Of a DNA stretch of 64,000 nt, positions 13,040 through 26,417 are shown in pieces. Every line of letters begins with the position of its first letter. Within the stretch, counting starts at the first letter, position 1. Source of the DNA: Megachile rotundata. Lineage: Eukaryota > Arthropoda > Insecta > Hymenoptera > Megachilidae. The DNA lies in NCBI RefSeq assembly GCF_050947335.1, contig NW_027473315.1, positions 806,001 through 870,000 on the forward strand, read 5' to 3'. Made by a program: the position numbers and the translations under genes. Below the pieces are notes generated by a model. The model saw only the letters and a program-made list of their open reading frames with translations, had not been told where the DNA came from and ran no database searches.

Positions 13040-14400
13040 GATTGTATGATTGCAATTTTATGAGTGTGATTATATGATTATGATTGTATGATTGTGATTG
13101 CATGATTGTTTTTGTATGATTGTGATTGTATGATTGTTCTTGTATGATTGCGATTGTATGATTGCGATAGCATGATTGTGATTGTATGTTTGTGATTGTA
13201 TGATTGTGATTGTATGATTGAGATTGTATGATTGCGACTGTATTATTGTGATTGTGTGATTGTGATTGTATGATTGTTATTGTATGATTGTGAATGTATG
13301 ATAGTGATTGCATGATTGTGATTGTATGATTGAGATTGTATGATTGTTTTTGTATGATTGTGATTGTATAGTTGTAATTGTATGATTGTCATCGTATGAT
13401 TGTGATTGTATGATTGTTTTTGTATGATTGTGATTGTATAGTAGTAATTGTATGATTGTCTTCGTATGATTGTGATCGTATGATTGTGATCGTATGATTG
13501 TGATTGTATGATTGTGATTGTATCATTGTGATTGAATGATTGTGAGCGTATGATTGTGAGTGTATGATTGTGATTGTATGATTGTTATTGTATGATTGTG
13601 ATTGTATGATTGTGATCGTACGATTGTGATCGTATGATTGTGATTGTATGATTGTGATCGTTTGATTGTGGTTGTATAATTATGGTTCTATTATTGTGAT
13701 TGTATGATTGTTCTTGTATGATTATGATCGTATGATTGTAATTGCATGATTGTGATTGTATAATTGTGATTGTATGATTGTGATTTTATGATTGTGATTG
13801 TATGATTGTGATTGTATGATTGCGATAGTATGATTGTGATTGTATGATTGTGATTGTATGATTGTGATTGTATGATTGTGATTGTATGATTGTGATTGTA
13901 TGATTGTGATTGTATGATTGTGATTGTATGATTGTGATTGTATGATTGTGATTGTATTATTGTGATTGTATGATTGCGATAGTATGATTGTGATTGTATG
14001 ATTGTGATTGTATGATTGTGATTGTATGATTGTGATTGTATGATTGAGATTGTATGATTGTGATTGTATTATTGTGATTGTATGATTGTGATTGTATGAT
14101 TGTGATTGTATGATTGTGAATGTATGATTGTGATTGTATGATTGTGATTGTATGATTATTTTGTATGATTGTGATTGTATAGTAGTAATTGTATGATTGT
14201 CATCGTATGATTGTGATTGTATGATTGTGATTGTATAGTAGTAATTGTATGATTGTCTTCGTATGATTGTGATCGTATGATTGTGATTGTATGATTGTGA
14301 TTGTATGATTGTGATTGTATGATTGTGATTGTATCATTGTGATTGTACGATTGTGATCATATCATTGTGATTGCATGATTGTGATTGTATGATTGTTTTT
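13040..14400. repeat. Third copy of the 8.46-9.8 kb block (offset 4,533; 2,057 from the next)
   Basis: GCGATAGCAT (13,164), module B (13,664) and the 13-bp unit (14,154) are each 4,533 bp after their 8.6-9.6 kb counterparts and 2,057 bp before their 15.2-16.2 kb counterparts. Three copies of this block therefore exist. Confidence 0.8.
14154..14166. repeat. 13-bp slip unit, copy 3
   Basis: Same 13-mer and downstream order. The register goes from 0 to 13. It is 2,057 bp before the next copy, the same offset as the neighbouring GCGATAGCAT units (13,164 and 15,221) and module B starts (13,664 and 15,721). Confidence 0.9.
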
Positions 14401-16210
14401 GTATGATTGTGATTGTATAGTAGTAATTGTATGATTGTCATCGTATGATTGTGATTGTATGATTGTTTTTGTATGATTGTGATTGTATAGTAGTAATTGT
14501 ATGATTGACTTCGTATGATTGTGATCGTATGATTGTGATTGTATGATTGTGATTGTATGATTCTGATTGTATGATTGTGATTGTATGATTGTGAATGTAT
14601 GATTGTGATTGTATGATTGTGATTGTATGATTGTGATTGTATGATTGTGATTGTATGATTGTGATTGTATGATTGTGATTGTATGGTTGTTTTTGTATGA
14701 TTGTTATTGTATAGTAGTAATTGTATGATTGTCATCGTATGATTGTCTTCGTATGATTGTGATCGTATGATTGTGATTGTATAGTAGTAATTGTATGATT
14801 GTCTTCGTATGATTGTGATCGTACGATAGTGATTGTATGATTGTGATTGTATGATTGTGATTGTATGATTGTGATTGTATGATTGTGATTGTATGATTGT
14901 GATTGTATCATTGTGATTGTATGATTGTGATTATATGATTGTGATTGCATGATTGTTTTTGTATGATTGTGATTGTATGATTGTGATTGTATGATTGTGC
15001 CTGTATGATTGTGATGGTATGATTGTGATTGTATGATTGCGATTTTATGATTGCAATTTTATGAGTGTGATTATATGATTATGATTGTATGATTGTGATT
15101 GCATGATTGTTTTTGTATGATTGTGATTGTATGATTGTTCTTGTATGATTATGATCGTATGATGGTAATTGCATGATTGTGATTGTATGATTGTGATTGT
15201 ATGATTGCGATTGTATGATTGCGATAGCATGATTGTGATTGTATGTTTGTGATTGTATGATTGTGATTGTATGATTGAGATTGTATGATTGCGACTGTAT
15301 TATTGTGATTGTGTGATTGTGATTGTATGATTGTTATTGTATGATTGTGAATGTATGATAGTGATTGTATGATTGTGATTGTATGATTGAGATTGTATGA
15401 TTGTTTTTGTATGATTGTGATTGTATAGTAGTAATTGTATGATTGTCATCGTATGATTGTGATTGTATGATTGTTTTTGTATGATTGTGATTGTATAGTA
15501 GTAATTGTATGATTGTCTTCGTATGATTGTGATCGTATGATTGTGATCGTATGATTGTGATTGTATGATTGTGATTGTATCATTGTGATTGAATGATTGT
15601 GAGCGTATGATTGTGAGTGTATGATTGTGATTGTATGATTGTTATTGTATGATTGTGATTGTATGATTGTGATCGTACGATTGTGATCGTATGATTGTGA
15701 TTGTATGATTGTGATCGTTTGATTGTGGTTGTATAATTATGGTTCTATTATTGTGATTGTATGATTGTTCTTGTATGATTATGATCGTATGATTGTAATT
15801 GCATGATTGTGATTGTATAATTGTGATTGTATGATTGTGATTGTATGATTGTGATTGTATGATTGTGATTGTATGATTGCGATAGTATGATTGTGATTGT
15901 ATGATTGTGATAGTATGATTGTGATTGTATGATTGTGATTGTATGATTGTGATTGTATGATTGTGATTGTATGATTGTGATTGTATGATTGTGATTGTAT
16001 GATTGTGATTGTATTATTGTGATTGTATGATTGCGATAGTATGATTGTGATTGTATGATTGTGATTGTATGATTGTGATTGTATGATTGTGATTGTATGA
16101 TTGAGATTGTATGATTGTGATTGTATTATTGTGATTGTATGATTGTGATTGTATGATTGTGATTGTATGATTGTGAATGTATGATTGTGATTGTATGATT
16201 GTGATTGTAT

Positions 16211-16223
16211 GATTATTTTGTAT
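16211..16223. repeat. 13-bp slip unit, copy 4
   Basis: Same 13-mer and downstream order. The register goes from 13 to 12. Confidence 0.9.
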
Positions 16224-18799
16224 GATTGTGATTGTATAGTAGTAATTGTATGATTGTCATCGTATGATTGTGATTGTATGATTGTGATTGTATAGTAGTA
16301 ATTGTATGATTGTCTTCGTATGATTGTGATCGTATGATTGTGATTGTATGATTGTGATTGTATGATTGTGATTGTATGATTGTGATTGTATGATTGTGAT
16401 TGTATCATTGTGATTGTACGATTGTGATCATATCATTGTGATTGCATGATTGTGATTGTATGATTGTTTTTGTATGATTGTGATTGTATAGTAGTAATTG
16501 TATGATTGTCATCGTATGATTGTGATTGTATGATTGTTTTTGTATGATTGTGATTGTATAGTAGTAATTGTATGATTGACTTCGTATGATTGTGATCGTA
16601 TGATTGTGATTGTATGATTGTGATTGTATGATTGTGATTGTATCATTGTGATTGTATGATTGTGATCATATGATTGTGATTGTATGATTGTGATTGTATG
16701 ATTGTTTTTGTATGATTGTGACTGTATGATTGTGATTGTATGATTGTGATTGTATGATTGTGATTGTATGATTGTGATTGTATTATTGTGATTGTATGAT
16801 TGTGATTGTATGATTGTGATTGTATGATTGTGATTGTATGATTGAGATTGTATGATTGTGATTGTATTATTGTGATTGTATGATTGTGATTGTATGATTG
16901 TGATTGTATGATTGTGATTGTATGATTGTGAATGTATGATTGTGATTGAATGATTGTGATTGTATGATTGTTTTTGTATGATTGTGATTGTATAGTAGTA
17001 ATTGAATGATTGTCATCGTATGATTGTGATTGTATGATTGTTTTTGTATGATTGTGATTGTATAGTAGTAATTGTATGATTGTCTTCGTATGATTGTGAT
17101 CGTATGATTGTGATTGTATGATTGTGATTGTATAATTGTGATTGCATGATTGTGATTGAATGATTGTGATTGTATGATTGTGATTGTACGATTGTGATTG
17201 TATGATTGCGATAGTATGATTGTGATTGTATGATTGTGTTTGTATGATTGTGATTGCATGATTGTGATTGTATGATTGTGATTGTATGATTGCGATTGTA
17301 TGATTGAGATTGTATGATTGTGATTGTATTATTGTGATTGTATGATTGTGATTGTATGATTGTGATTGTATGATTGTGAATGTATGATTGTGAATGTATG
17401 ATTGTGATTGTATGATTGTGATTGTATGATTGTGATTGTATGATTGTGATTGTATGATTGTTCTTGTGTGATTGTGATTGTATAGTAGTAATTGTAGGAT
17501 TGTCATGGTATGATTGTGATTGTATGATTGTTTTTGTATGATTGTGATTGTATAGTAGTAATTGTATGATTGTCTTCGTATGATTGTGATTGTATGATTG
17601 TGATTGTATTATTGTGATTGTATGATTGTGATTGTACGATTGTGATTGTATGATTGCGATAGTATGATTGTGATTGTATGATTGTGATTGTATGATTGTG
17701 ATTGTATGATTGTGATTGTATAATTGTGATTGTATGATTGAGATTGCACGATTGTGATTGTATGATTGTGATTGTATGATTGCGATTGTATGATTGAGAT
17801 TGTATGATTGTGATTGTATTATTGTGATTGTATGATTGTGATTGTATGATTGTGATTGTATGATTGTGAATGTATGATTGTGATTGTATGATTGTGATTG
17901 TATGATTGTGATTGTATGATTGTTTTTGTATGATTGTGATTGTATAGTAGTAATTGTATGATTGTCTTCGTATGATTGTGATCGTATGATTGTGATTGTA
18001 TGATTGTGATTGTATGATTGTGATTGTATTATTGTGATTGTATGATTGTGATTGTATGATTGTGATTGTATGATTGTGAATGTATGATTGTGATTGTATG
18101 ATTGTGATTGTATGATTGTGATTGTATGATTGTGATTGTATGATTGTTCTTGTGTGATTGTGATTGTATGGTAGTAATTGTAGGATTGTCATCGTATGAT
18201 TGTGATTGTATGATTGTTTTTGTATGATTGTGATTGTATAGTAGTAATTGTATGATTGTCTTCGTATGATTGTGGTTGTATGATTGTGATTGTATGATTG
18301 CGATAGTATGATTGTGATTGTATGATTGTGATTGTATGATTGTGATTGTATGATTGTGATTGTATGATTGCGATTGTATGATTGCCATAGTATGATTGGG
18401 ATTGTGTGATTGTGATTGTATGATTGTGATTGTATCATTGTGATTGAATGATTGTGAGCGTATGATTGTGAGTGTATGATTGTGATTGTATGATTGTTAT
18501 TGTATGATTGTGATTGTATGATTGTGATCGTACGATTGTGATCGTATGATTGTTATTGTATGATTGTGATCGTTTGATTGTGGTTGTATAATTATGGTTC
18601 TATTATTGTGATTGTATGATTGTTCTTGTATGATTATGATCGTATGATTGTAATTGCATGATTGTGATTGTATAATTGTGATTGTATGATTGTGATTGTA
18701 TGATTGTGATTGTATGATTGCGATAGTATGATTGCGATAGTATGATTGTGATTGTATGATTGTGATTGTATGATTGTGATTGTATGATTGTGATTGTAT

Positions 18800-18812
18800 G
18801 ATTATTTTGTAT
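18800..18812. repeat. 13-bp slip unit, copy 5
   Basis: Same 13-mer and downstream order. The register goes from 12 to 11. Confidence 0.9.
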
Positions 18813-20310
18813 GATTGTGATTGTATAGTAGTAATTGTATGATTGTCATCGTATGATTGTGATTGTATGATTGTGATTGTATAGTAGTAATTGTATGATT
18901 GTCTTCGTATGATTGTGATCGTATGATTGTGATTGTATGGTTGTGATTGTATGATTGTGATTGTATGATTGTGATTGTATCATTGTGATTGTATGATTGT
19001 GATCATATGATTGTGATTGCATGATTGTGATTGTATGATTGTTTTTGTATGATTGTGATTGTATAGTAGTAATTGTATGATTGTCATCGTATGATTGTGA
19101 TTGTATGATTGTTTTTGTATGATTGTGATTGTATAGTAGTAATTGTATGATTGACTTCGTATGATTGTGATCGTATGATTGTGATTGTATGACTGTGATT
19201 GTATGATTGTGATTGTATGATTGTGATTGCATGATTGTGATTGAATGATTGTGATTGTATGATTGTGATTGTACGATTGTGATTGTATGATTGCGATAGT
19301 ATGATTGTGATTGTATGATTGTGTTTGTATGATTGTGATTGCATGATTGTGATTGTATGATTGTGATTGTATGATTGCGATTGTATGATTGAGATTGTAT
19401 GATTGTGATTGTAATATTGTGATTGTATGATTGTGATTGTATGATTGTGATTGTATGATTGTGAATGTATGATTGTGATTGTATGATTGTGATTGTATGA
19501 TTGTGATTGTATGATTGTTTTTGTATGATTGTGATTGTATAGTAGTAATTGTATGATTGTCTTCGTATGATTGTGATCGTATGATTGTGATCGTATGATT
19601 GTGATTGTATGATTGTGATTGTATGATTGTGATTGTATGATTGTGATTGTATGATTGTGATTGTATGATTGTGATAGTATGATTGTGATTGTATGATTGT
19701 GGTTGTATGATTGTGATTGTATGATAGTGATTGTATGATTGTGATTGTATGATTGGGATTGTATGATTGAGATTGTATGATTGTGATTGTATTATTGTGA
19801 TTGTATGATTGTGATTGTATGATTGTGATTGTATGATTGTGATTGTATGATTGTGATTGTATGATTGCGATAGTATGATTGTGATTGTATGATTGTGATT
19901 GTATGATTGTGATTGTATGATTGTGATTGTATGATTGCGATAGTATGACTGTGATTGTATGATTGTGATTGTATGATTGTGATTGTATGATTGTGATTGT
20001 ATGATTGTGATTGTATGATTGTGATTGTATGATTGTGATTGTATGATTGTGATTGTATGATTGTGATTGTACGATTGTGATTGTATGATTGTGATTGCAT
20101 TATTGTGATTGTATGATTGCGATAGTATGATTGTGATTGTATGATTGTGATTGTATGATTGTGATTGTATGATTGTGATTGTATGATTGAGATTGTATGA
20201 TTGTGATTGTATTATTGTGATTGTATGATTGTGATTGTATGATTGTGATTGTATGATTGTGAATGTATGATTGTGATTGTATGATTGTGATTGTATGATT
20301 GTGATTGTAT

Positions 20311-20323
20311 GATTATTTTGTAT
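20311..20323. repeat. 13-bp slip unit, copy 6
   Basis: Same 13-mer and downstream order. The register goes from 11 to 10. Confidence 0.9.
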
Positions 20324-20639
20324 GATTGTGATTGTATAGTAGTAATTGTATGATTGTCATCGTATGATTGTGATTGTATGATTGTGATTGTATAGTAGTA
20401 ATTGTATGATTGTCTTCGTATGATTGTGATCGTATGATTGTGATTGTATGATTGTGATTGTATGATTGTGATTGTATGATTGTGATTGTATCATTGTGAT
20501 TGTATTATTGTGATCATATGATTGTGATTGTATGATTGTGATTGTATGATTGTTTTTGTATGATTGTGACTGTATGATTGTGATTGTATGATTGTGATTG
20601 TATGATTGTGATTGTATGATTGTGATGGTATGATTGAGA

Positions 20640-22260
20640 TTGTATGATTGTGATTGTATTATTGTGATTGTATGATTGTGATTGTATGATTGTGATTGTA
20701 TGATTGTGATTGTATGATTGTGATTGTATGATTGTGATTGCATGATTGTGATTGAATGATTGTGATTGTATGATTGTGATTGTACGATTGTGATTGTATG
20801 ATTGCGATAGTATGATTGTGATTGTATGATTGTGTTTGCATGATTGTGATTGCATGATTGTGATTGTATGATTGTGATTGTATGATTGCGATTGTATGAT
20901 TGAGATTGTATGATTGTGATTTTATGATTGTGATTGTATGATTGTGATTGTATGATTGTGATAGTATGATTGTGATTGTATGATTGTGGTTGTATGATTG
21001 TGATTGTATGATAGTGATTGTATGATTGTGATTGTATGATTGTGATTGTATGATTGTGATAGTATGATTGTGATTGTATGATTGTGGTTGTATGATTGTG
21101 ATTGTATGATAGTGATTGTATGATTGTGATTGTATGATTGGGATTGTATGATTGAGATTGTATGATTGTGATTGTATTATTGTGATTGTATGATTGTGAT
21201 TGTATGATTGTGATTGTATGATTGTGAATGTATGATTGTGATTGTATGATTGTGATTGTATGATTGTGATTGTATGATTGTGATTGTATGATTGTGATTG
21301 TATGATTGTTCTTGTGTGATTGTGATTGTATAGTAGTAATTGTAGGATTGTCATCGTATGATTGTGATTGTATGATTGTTTTTGTATGATTGTGATTGTA
21401 TAGTAGTAATTGTATGATTGTCTTCGTATGATTGTGGTTGTATGATTGTGATTGTATCATTGCGATAGTATCATTGCGATAGTATGATTGTGATTGTATG
21501 ATTGTGATTGTATGATTGTGATTGTATGATTGCGATTGTATGATTGCCATAGTATGATTGGGATTGTGTGATTGTGATTGTATGATTGTGATTGTATCAT
21601 TGTGATTGAATGATTGTGAACGTATGATTGTGAGTGTATTATTGTGATTGTATGATTGTTATTGTATGATTGTGATTGTATGATTGTGATCGTACGATTG
21701 TGACCGTATGATTGTGATTGTATGATTGTGATCGTTTGATTGTGGTTGTATAATTATGGTTCTATTATTGTGATTGTATGATTGTTCTTGTATGATTATG
21801 ATCGTATGATTGTAATTGCATGATTGTGAATGTATAATTGTGATTGTATGATTGTGATTGTATGATTGTGATTGTATGATTGCGATAGTATGATTGTGAT
21901 TGTATGATTGTGATTGTATGATTGTGATTGTATGATTGTGATTGTATGATTGTGATTGTATGATTGTGATTGTATGATTGTGATTGTATGATTGTGATTG
22001 TATGATTGTGATTGTATTATTGTGATTGTATGATTGCGATAGTATGATTTTGATTGTATGATTGTGATTGTATGATTGTGATTGTATGATTGTGATTGTA
22101 TGATTGAGATTGTATGATTGTGATTGTATTATTGTGATTGTATGATTGTGATTGTATGATTGTGATTGTATGATTGCGAATGTATGATTGTGATTGTCTG
22201 ATTGTGATTGTCTGATTGTGATTGTATGATTGTGATTGTATGATTATTTTGTATGATTGT
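20640..22260. repeat. Block partly duplicated at about 24,500-25,680 (offset 3,393-3,421)
   Basis: Shared rare features are two consecutive CATTGCGATAG units, GATTGTGAACG followed by GTGAGTGTATTATTG, module B (21,738/25,131), the GATTTTGATTG unit and the paired TCTG units (22,197/25,618). The offset grows by 28 bp because the right copy has two extra consensus units. Much of 17.5-21.5 kb and 23.3-24.3 kb is made of related but rearranged words. Confidence 0.75.
22242..22254. repeat. 13-bp slip unit, copy 7
   Basis: Same 13-mer and downstream order. The register goes from 10 to 9. Just upstream is a pair of units ending TCTG instead of TATG, shared with the copy at 25,663. Confidence 0.9.
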
Positions 22261-24368
22261 GATTGTATAGTAGTAATTGTATGATTGTCATCGTATGATT
22301 GTGATTGTATGATTGTGATTGTATAGTAGTAATTGTATGATTGTCTTCGTATGATTGTGATCGTATGATTGTGATTGTATGATTGTGATTGTATGATTGT
22401 GATTGTATGATTGTGATTGTATCATTGTGATTGTATGATTGTGATCATATGATTGTGATTGCATGATTGTGATTGTATGATTGTTTTTGTATGATTGTGA
22501 TTGTATAGTAGTAATTGTATGATTGTCATCGTATGATTGTGATTGTATGATTGTTTTTGTATGATTGTGATTGTATAGTAGTAATTGTATGATTGACTTC
22601 GTATGATTGTGATCGTATGATTGTGATTGTATGATTGTGATTGTATGATTGTGATTGTATGATTGTGATTGTATCATTGTGATTGTATGATTGTGATCAT
22701 ATGATTGTGATTGTATGATTGTGATTGTATGATTGTTTTTGTATGATTGTGACTGTATGATTGTGATTGTATGATTGTGATTGTATGATTGTGATTGTAT
22801 GATTGTGATGGTATGATTGAGATTGTATGATTGTGATTGTATTATTGTGATTGTATGATTGTGATTGTATGATTGTGATTGTATGATTGTGATTGTATGA
22901 TTGTGATTGTATGATTGTGATTGCATGATTGTGATTGAATGATTGTGATTGTATGATTGTGATTGTATGATTGTGATCGTACGATTGTGATCGTATGATT
23001 GTGATTGTATGATTGTGATCGTTTGATTGTGGTTGTATAATTATGGTTCTATTATTGTGATTGTATGATTGTTCTTGTATGATTATGATCGTATGATTGT
23101 AATTGCATGATTGTGATTGTATGATTGTGATTGTATGATTGTGATTGTATGATTGTGATTGTATGATTGTGATTGTATGATTGTGATTGTATGATTGCGA
23201 TAGTATGATTGTGATTGTATGATTGTGATTGTATGATTGTAATTGTATGATTGTGATTGTATGATTGTGATTGTATTATTGTGATTGTATGATTGCGATA
23301 GTATGATTGTGATTGTATGATTGTGATTGTATGATTGTGATTGTATGATTGTGATTGTATGATTGAGATTGTATGATTGTGATTGTATTATTGTGATTGT
23401 ATGATTGTGATTGTATGATTGTGATTGTATGATTGCGAATGTATGATTGTGATTGTATGATTGTGATTGTATGATTGTGATTGTATGATTGTGATTGTAT
23501 TATTGTGATTGTATGATTGCGATAGTATGATTGTGATTGTATGATTGTGATTGTATGATTGTGATTGTATGATTGTGATTGTATGATTGTGATTGTATGA
23601 TTGTGAATGTATGATTGTTTTTGTATGATTGTGATTGTATAGTAGTAATTGTATGATTGTCATCGTATGATTGTGATTGTATGATTGTTTTTGTATGATT
23701 GTGATTGTATAGTAGTAATTGTATGATTGTCTTCGTATGATTGTAATCGTATGATTGTGATTGTATGATTGTGATTGTATGATTGTGATTGTATGATTGT
23801 GATTGTATGATTGTGATTGTATGATTGTGATTGTATGATTGTGATTGTATGATTGTGATTGTATGATTGTGATAGTATGATTGTGATTGTATGATTGGGA
23901 TTGTATGATTGAGATTGTATGATTGTGATTGTATTATTGTGATTGTATGATTGTGATTGTATGATTGTGATTGTATGATTGTGAATGTATGATTGTGATT
24001 GTATGATTGTGATTGTATGATTGTGATTGTATGATTGTGATTGTATGATTGTGATTGTATGATTGTTCTTGTGTGATTGTGATTGTATAGTAGTAATTGT
24101 AGGATTGTCATCGTATGATTGTGTTTGTATGATTGTTTTTGTATGATTGTGATTGTATAGTAGTAATTGTATGATTGTCTTCGTATGATTGTGGTTGTAT
24201 GATTGTGATTGTATCATTGCGATAGTATGATTGTGATTGTATGATTGTGATTGTATGATTGTGATTGTATGATTGCGATTGTATGATTGCCATAGTATGA
24301 TTGGGATTGTGTGATTGTGATTGTATGATTGTGATTGTATGATTGAGATTGTATGACTGTGATTGTAT

Positions 24369-24388
24369 TATTGTGATTGTGATTGTAT
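24369..24388. repeat. 20-bp unit (extra GATTGT half), copy 4
   Basis: Same as the copies at 6,269 and 11,978, with the GTTTGCCATCG companion at +104. The register goes from 9 to 1. Confidence 0.9.
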
Positions 24389-25662
24389 GATTGTGATTGT
24401 ATGATTGTGAATGTGTGATTGTGATTGTATGATTGTTTTTGTATGATTGTGATTGTATAGTAGTAATTGTATGTTTGCCATCGTATGATTGTGTTTGTAT
24501 GATTATTTTTGTATGATTGTGATTGTATAGTAGTAATTGTATGATTGTCTTCGTATGATTGTGATCGTATGATTGTGATAGTATGATTGTGATTGTATGA
24601 TTGTGATTGTATGATTGTGATTGTATGATTGTGATTGTATGATTGTGATTGTATGGTTGTGATTGTATGATTGTGATTGTATGATTGTGATTGTATGATT
24701 GTTCTTGTGTGATTGTGATTGTATAGTAGTAATTGTAGGATTGTCATCGTATGATTGTGATTGTATGATTGTTTTTGTATGATTGTGATTGTATAGTAGT
24801 AATTGTATGATTGTCTTCGTATGATTGTGGTTGTATGATTGTGATTGTATCATTGCGATAGTATCATTGCGATAGTATGATTGTGATTGTATGATTGTGA
24901 TTGTATGATTGTGATTGTATGATTGCGATTGTATGATTGCCATAGTATGATTGGGATTGTGTGATTGTGATTGTATGATTGTGATTGTATCATTGTGATT
25001 GAATGATTGTGAACGTATGATTGTGAGTGTATTATTGTGATTGTATGATTGTTATTGTATGATTGTGATTGTATGATTGTGATCGTACGATTGTGATCGT
25101 ATGATTGTGATTGTATGATTGTGACCGTTTGATTGTGGTTGTATAATTATGGTTCTATTATTGTGATTGTATGATTGTTCTTGTATGATTATGATCGTAT
25201 GATTGTAATTGCATGATTGTGAATGTATAATTGTGATTGTATGATTGTGATTGTATGATTGTGATTGTATGATTGCGATAGTATGATTGTGATTGTATGA
25301 TTGTGATTGTATGATTGTGATTGTATGATTGTGATTGTATGATTGTGATTGTATGATTGTGATTGTATGATTGTGATTGTATGATTGTGATTGTATGATT
25401 GTGATTGTATGATTGTGATTGTATGATTGTGATTGTATTATTGTGATTGTATGATTGCGATAGTATGATTTTGATTGTATGATTGTGATTGTATGATTGT
25501 GATTGTATGATTGTGATTGTATGATTGAGATTGTATGATTGTGATTGTATTATTGTGATTGTATGATTGTGATTGTATGATTGTGATTGTATGATTGCGA
25601 ATGTATGATTGTGATTGTCTGATTGTGATTGTCTGATTGTGATTGTATGATTGTGATTGTAT

Positions 25663-25675
25663 GATTATTTTGTAT
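25663..25675. repeat. 13-bp slip unit, copy 8 (last)
   Basis: Same 13-mer and downstream order, with the paired TCTG units upstream as at 22,242 (offset 3,421). The register goes from 1 to 0. No further slip unit was found to the right. Confidence 0.9.
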
Positions 25676-26417
25676 GATTGTGATTGTATAGTAGTAATTG
25701 TATGATTGTCATCGTATGATTGTGATTGTATGATTGTGATTGTATAGTAGTAATTGTATGATTGTCTTCGTATGATTGTGATCGTATGATTGTGATTGTA
25801 TGATTGTGATAGTATGATTGTTATTGTATGATTGTGATTGTATGATTGTGATTGTATGATTGCGGTAGTATGATTGTGATTGTATGATTGTGATTGTATG
25901 ATTGTGATTGTATAATTGTGATTGTATGATTGAGATTGTATGATTGTGATTGTATGATTGTGATTGTATGATTGTGATTGTATTATTGTGATTGTATGAT
26001 TGTGATTGTATGATTGTGATTGTATGATTGCGATAGTATGATTGTGATTGTATGATTGTGATTGTATCATTGTGATTGTATGATTGTGATTATATGATTG
26101 TGATTGCATGATTGTTTTTGTATGATTGTGATTGTATGATTGTGATTGTATGATTGTGCCTGTATGATTGTGATGGTATGATTGTGATTGTATGATTGCG
26201 ATTGTATGATTGCAATTTTATGAGTGTGATTATATGATTATGATTGTATGATTGTGATTGTATGATTGTTTTTGTATGATTGTGATTGTATGATTGTGAT
26301 TGTATGATTGTGAGTGTATGATTGTGATTGTATGATTGTTTTTGTATGATTGTGATTGTATGATTGTGATCGTACGATTGTGATCGTATGATTGCGATTG
26401 TATGATTGTGATCGTTT

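Larger units (their letters stand above)
1719..22604. repeat. GATTGACTTCGTAT variant units (6 copies, left half only)
   Basis: The CTTCG unit of module A carries an extra T-to-A change (GACTTCG) at 1719, 9970, 14503, 16574, 19149 and 22591. Elsewhere the unit reads GTCTTCG. Its positions fit the register ledger at each step. Confidence 0.88.
1..25675. repeat. Left domain: phase-shifting, more heterogeneous part of the array
   Basis: Unit starts (the G of GATTG) fall at position mod 14 = 12 at the left end. They move to 11, 3, 2, 8, 0, 13, 12, 11, 10, 9, 1 and finally 0 as the twelve odd-length units listed separately are crossed. Checkpoints from modules B and C and from the GATTGACTTCGTAT variant fit every step. 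This half also carries left-only variants such as GATTGACTTCGTAT, GATTGCCATAGTAT and GTTTGCCATCG. Duplicated blocks within it have offsets that are often not multiples of 14, because slip units lie between the copies. Confidence 0.9.
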
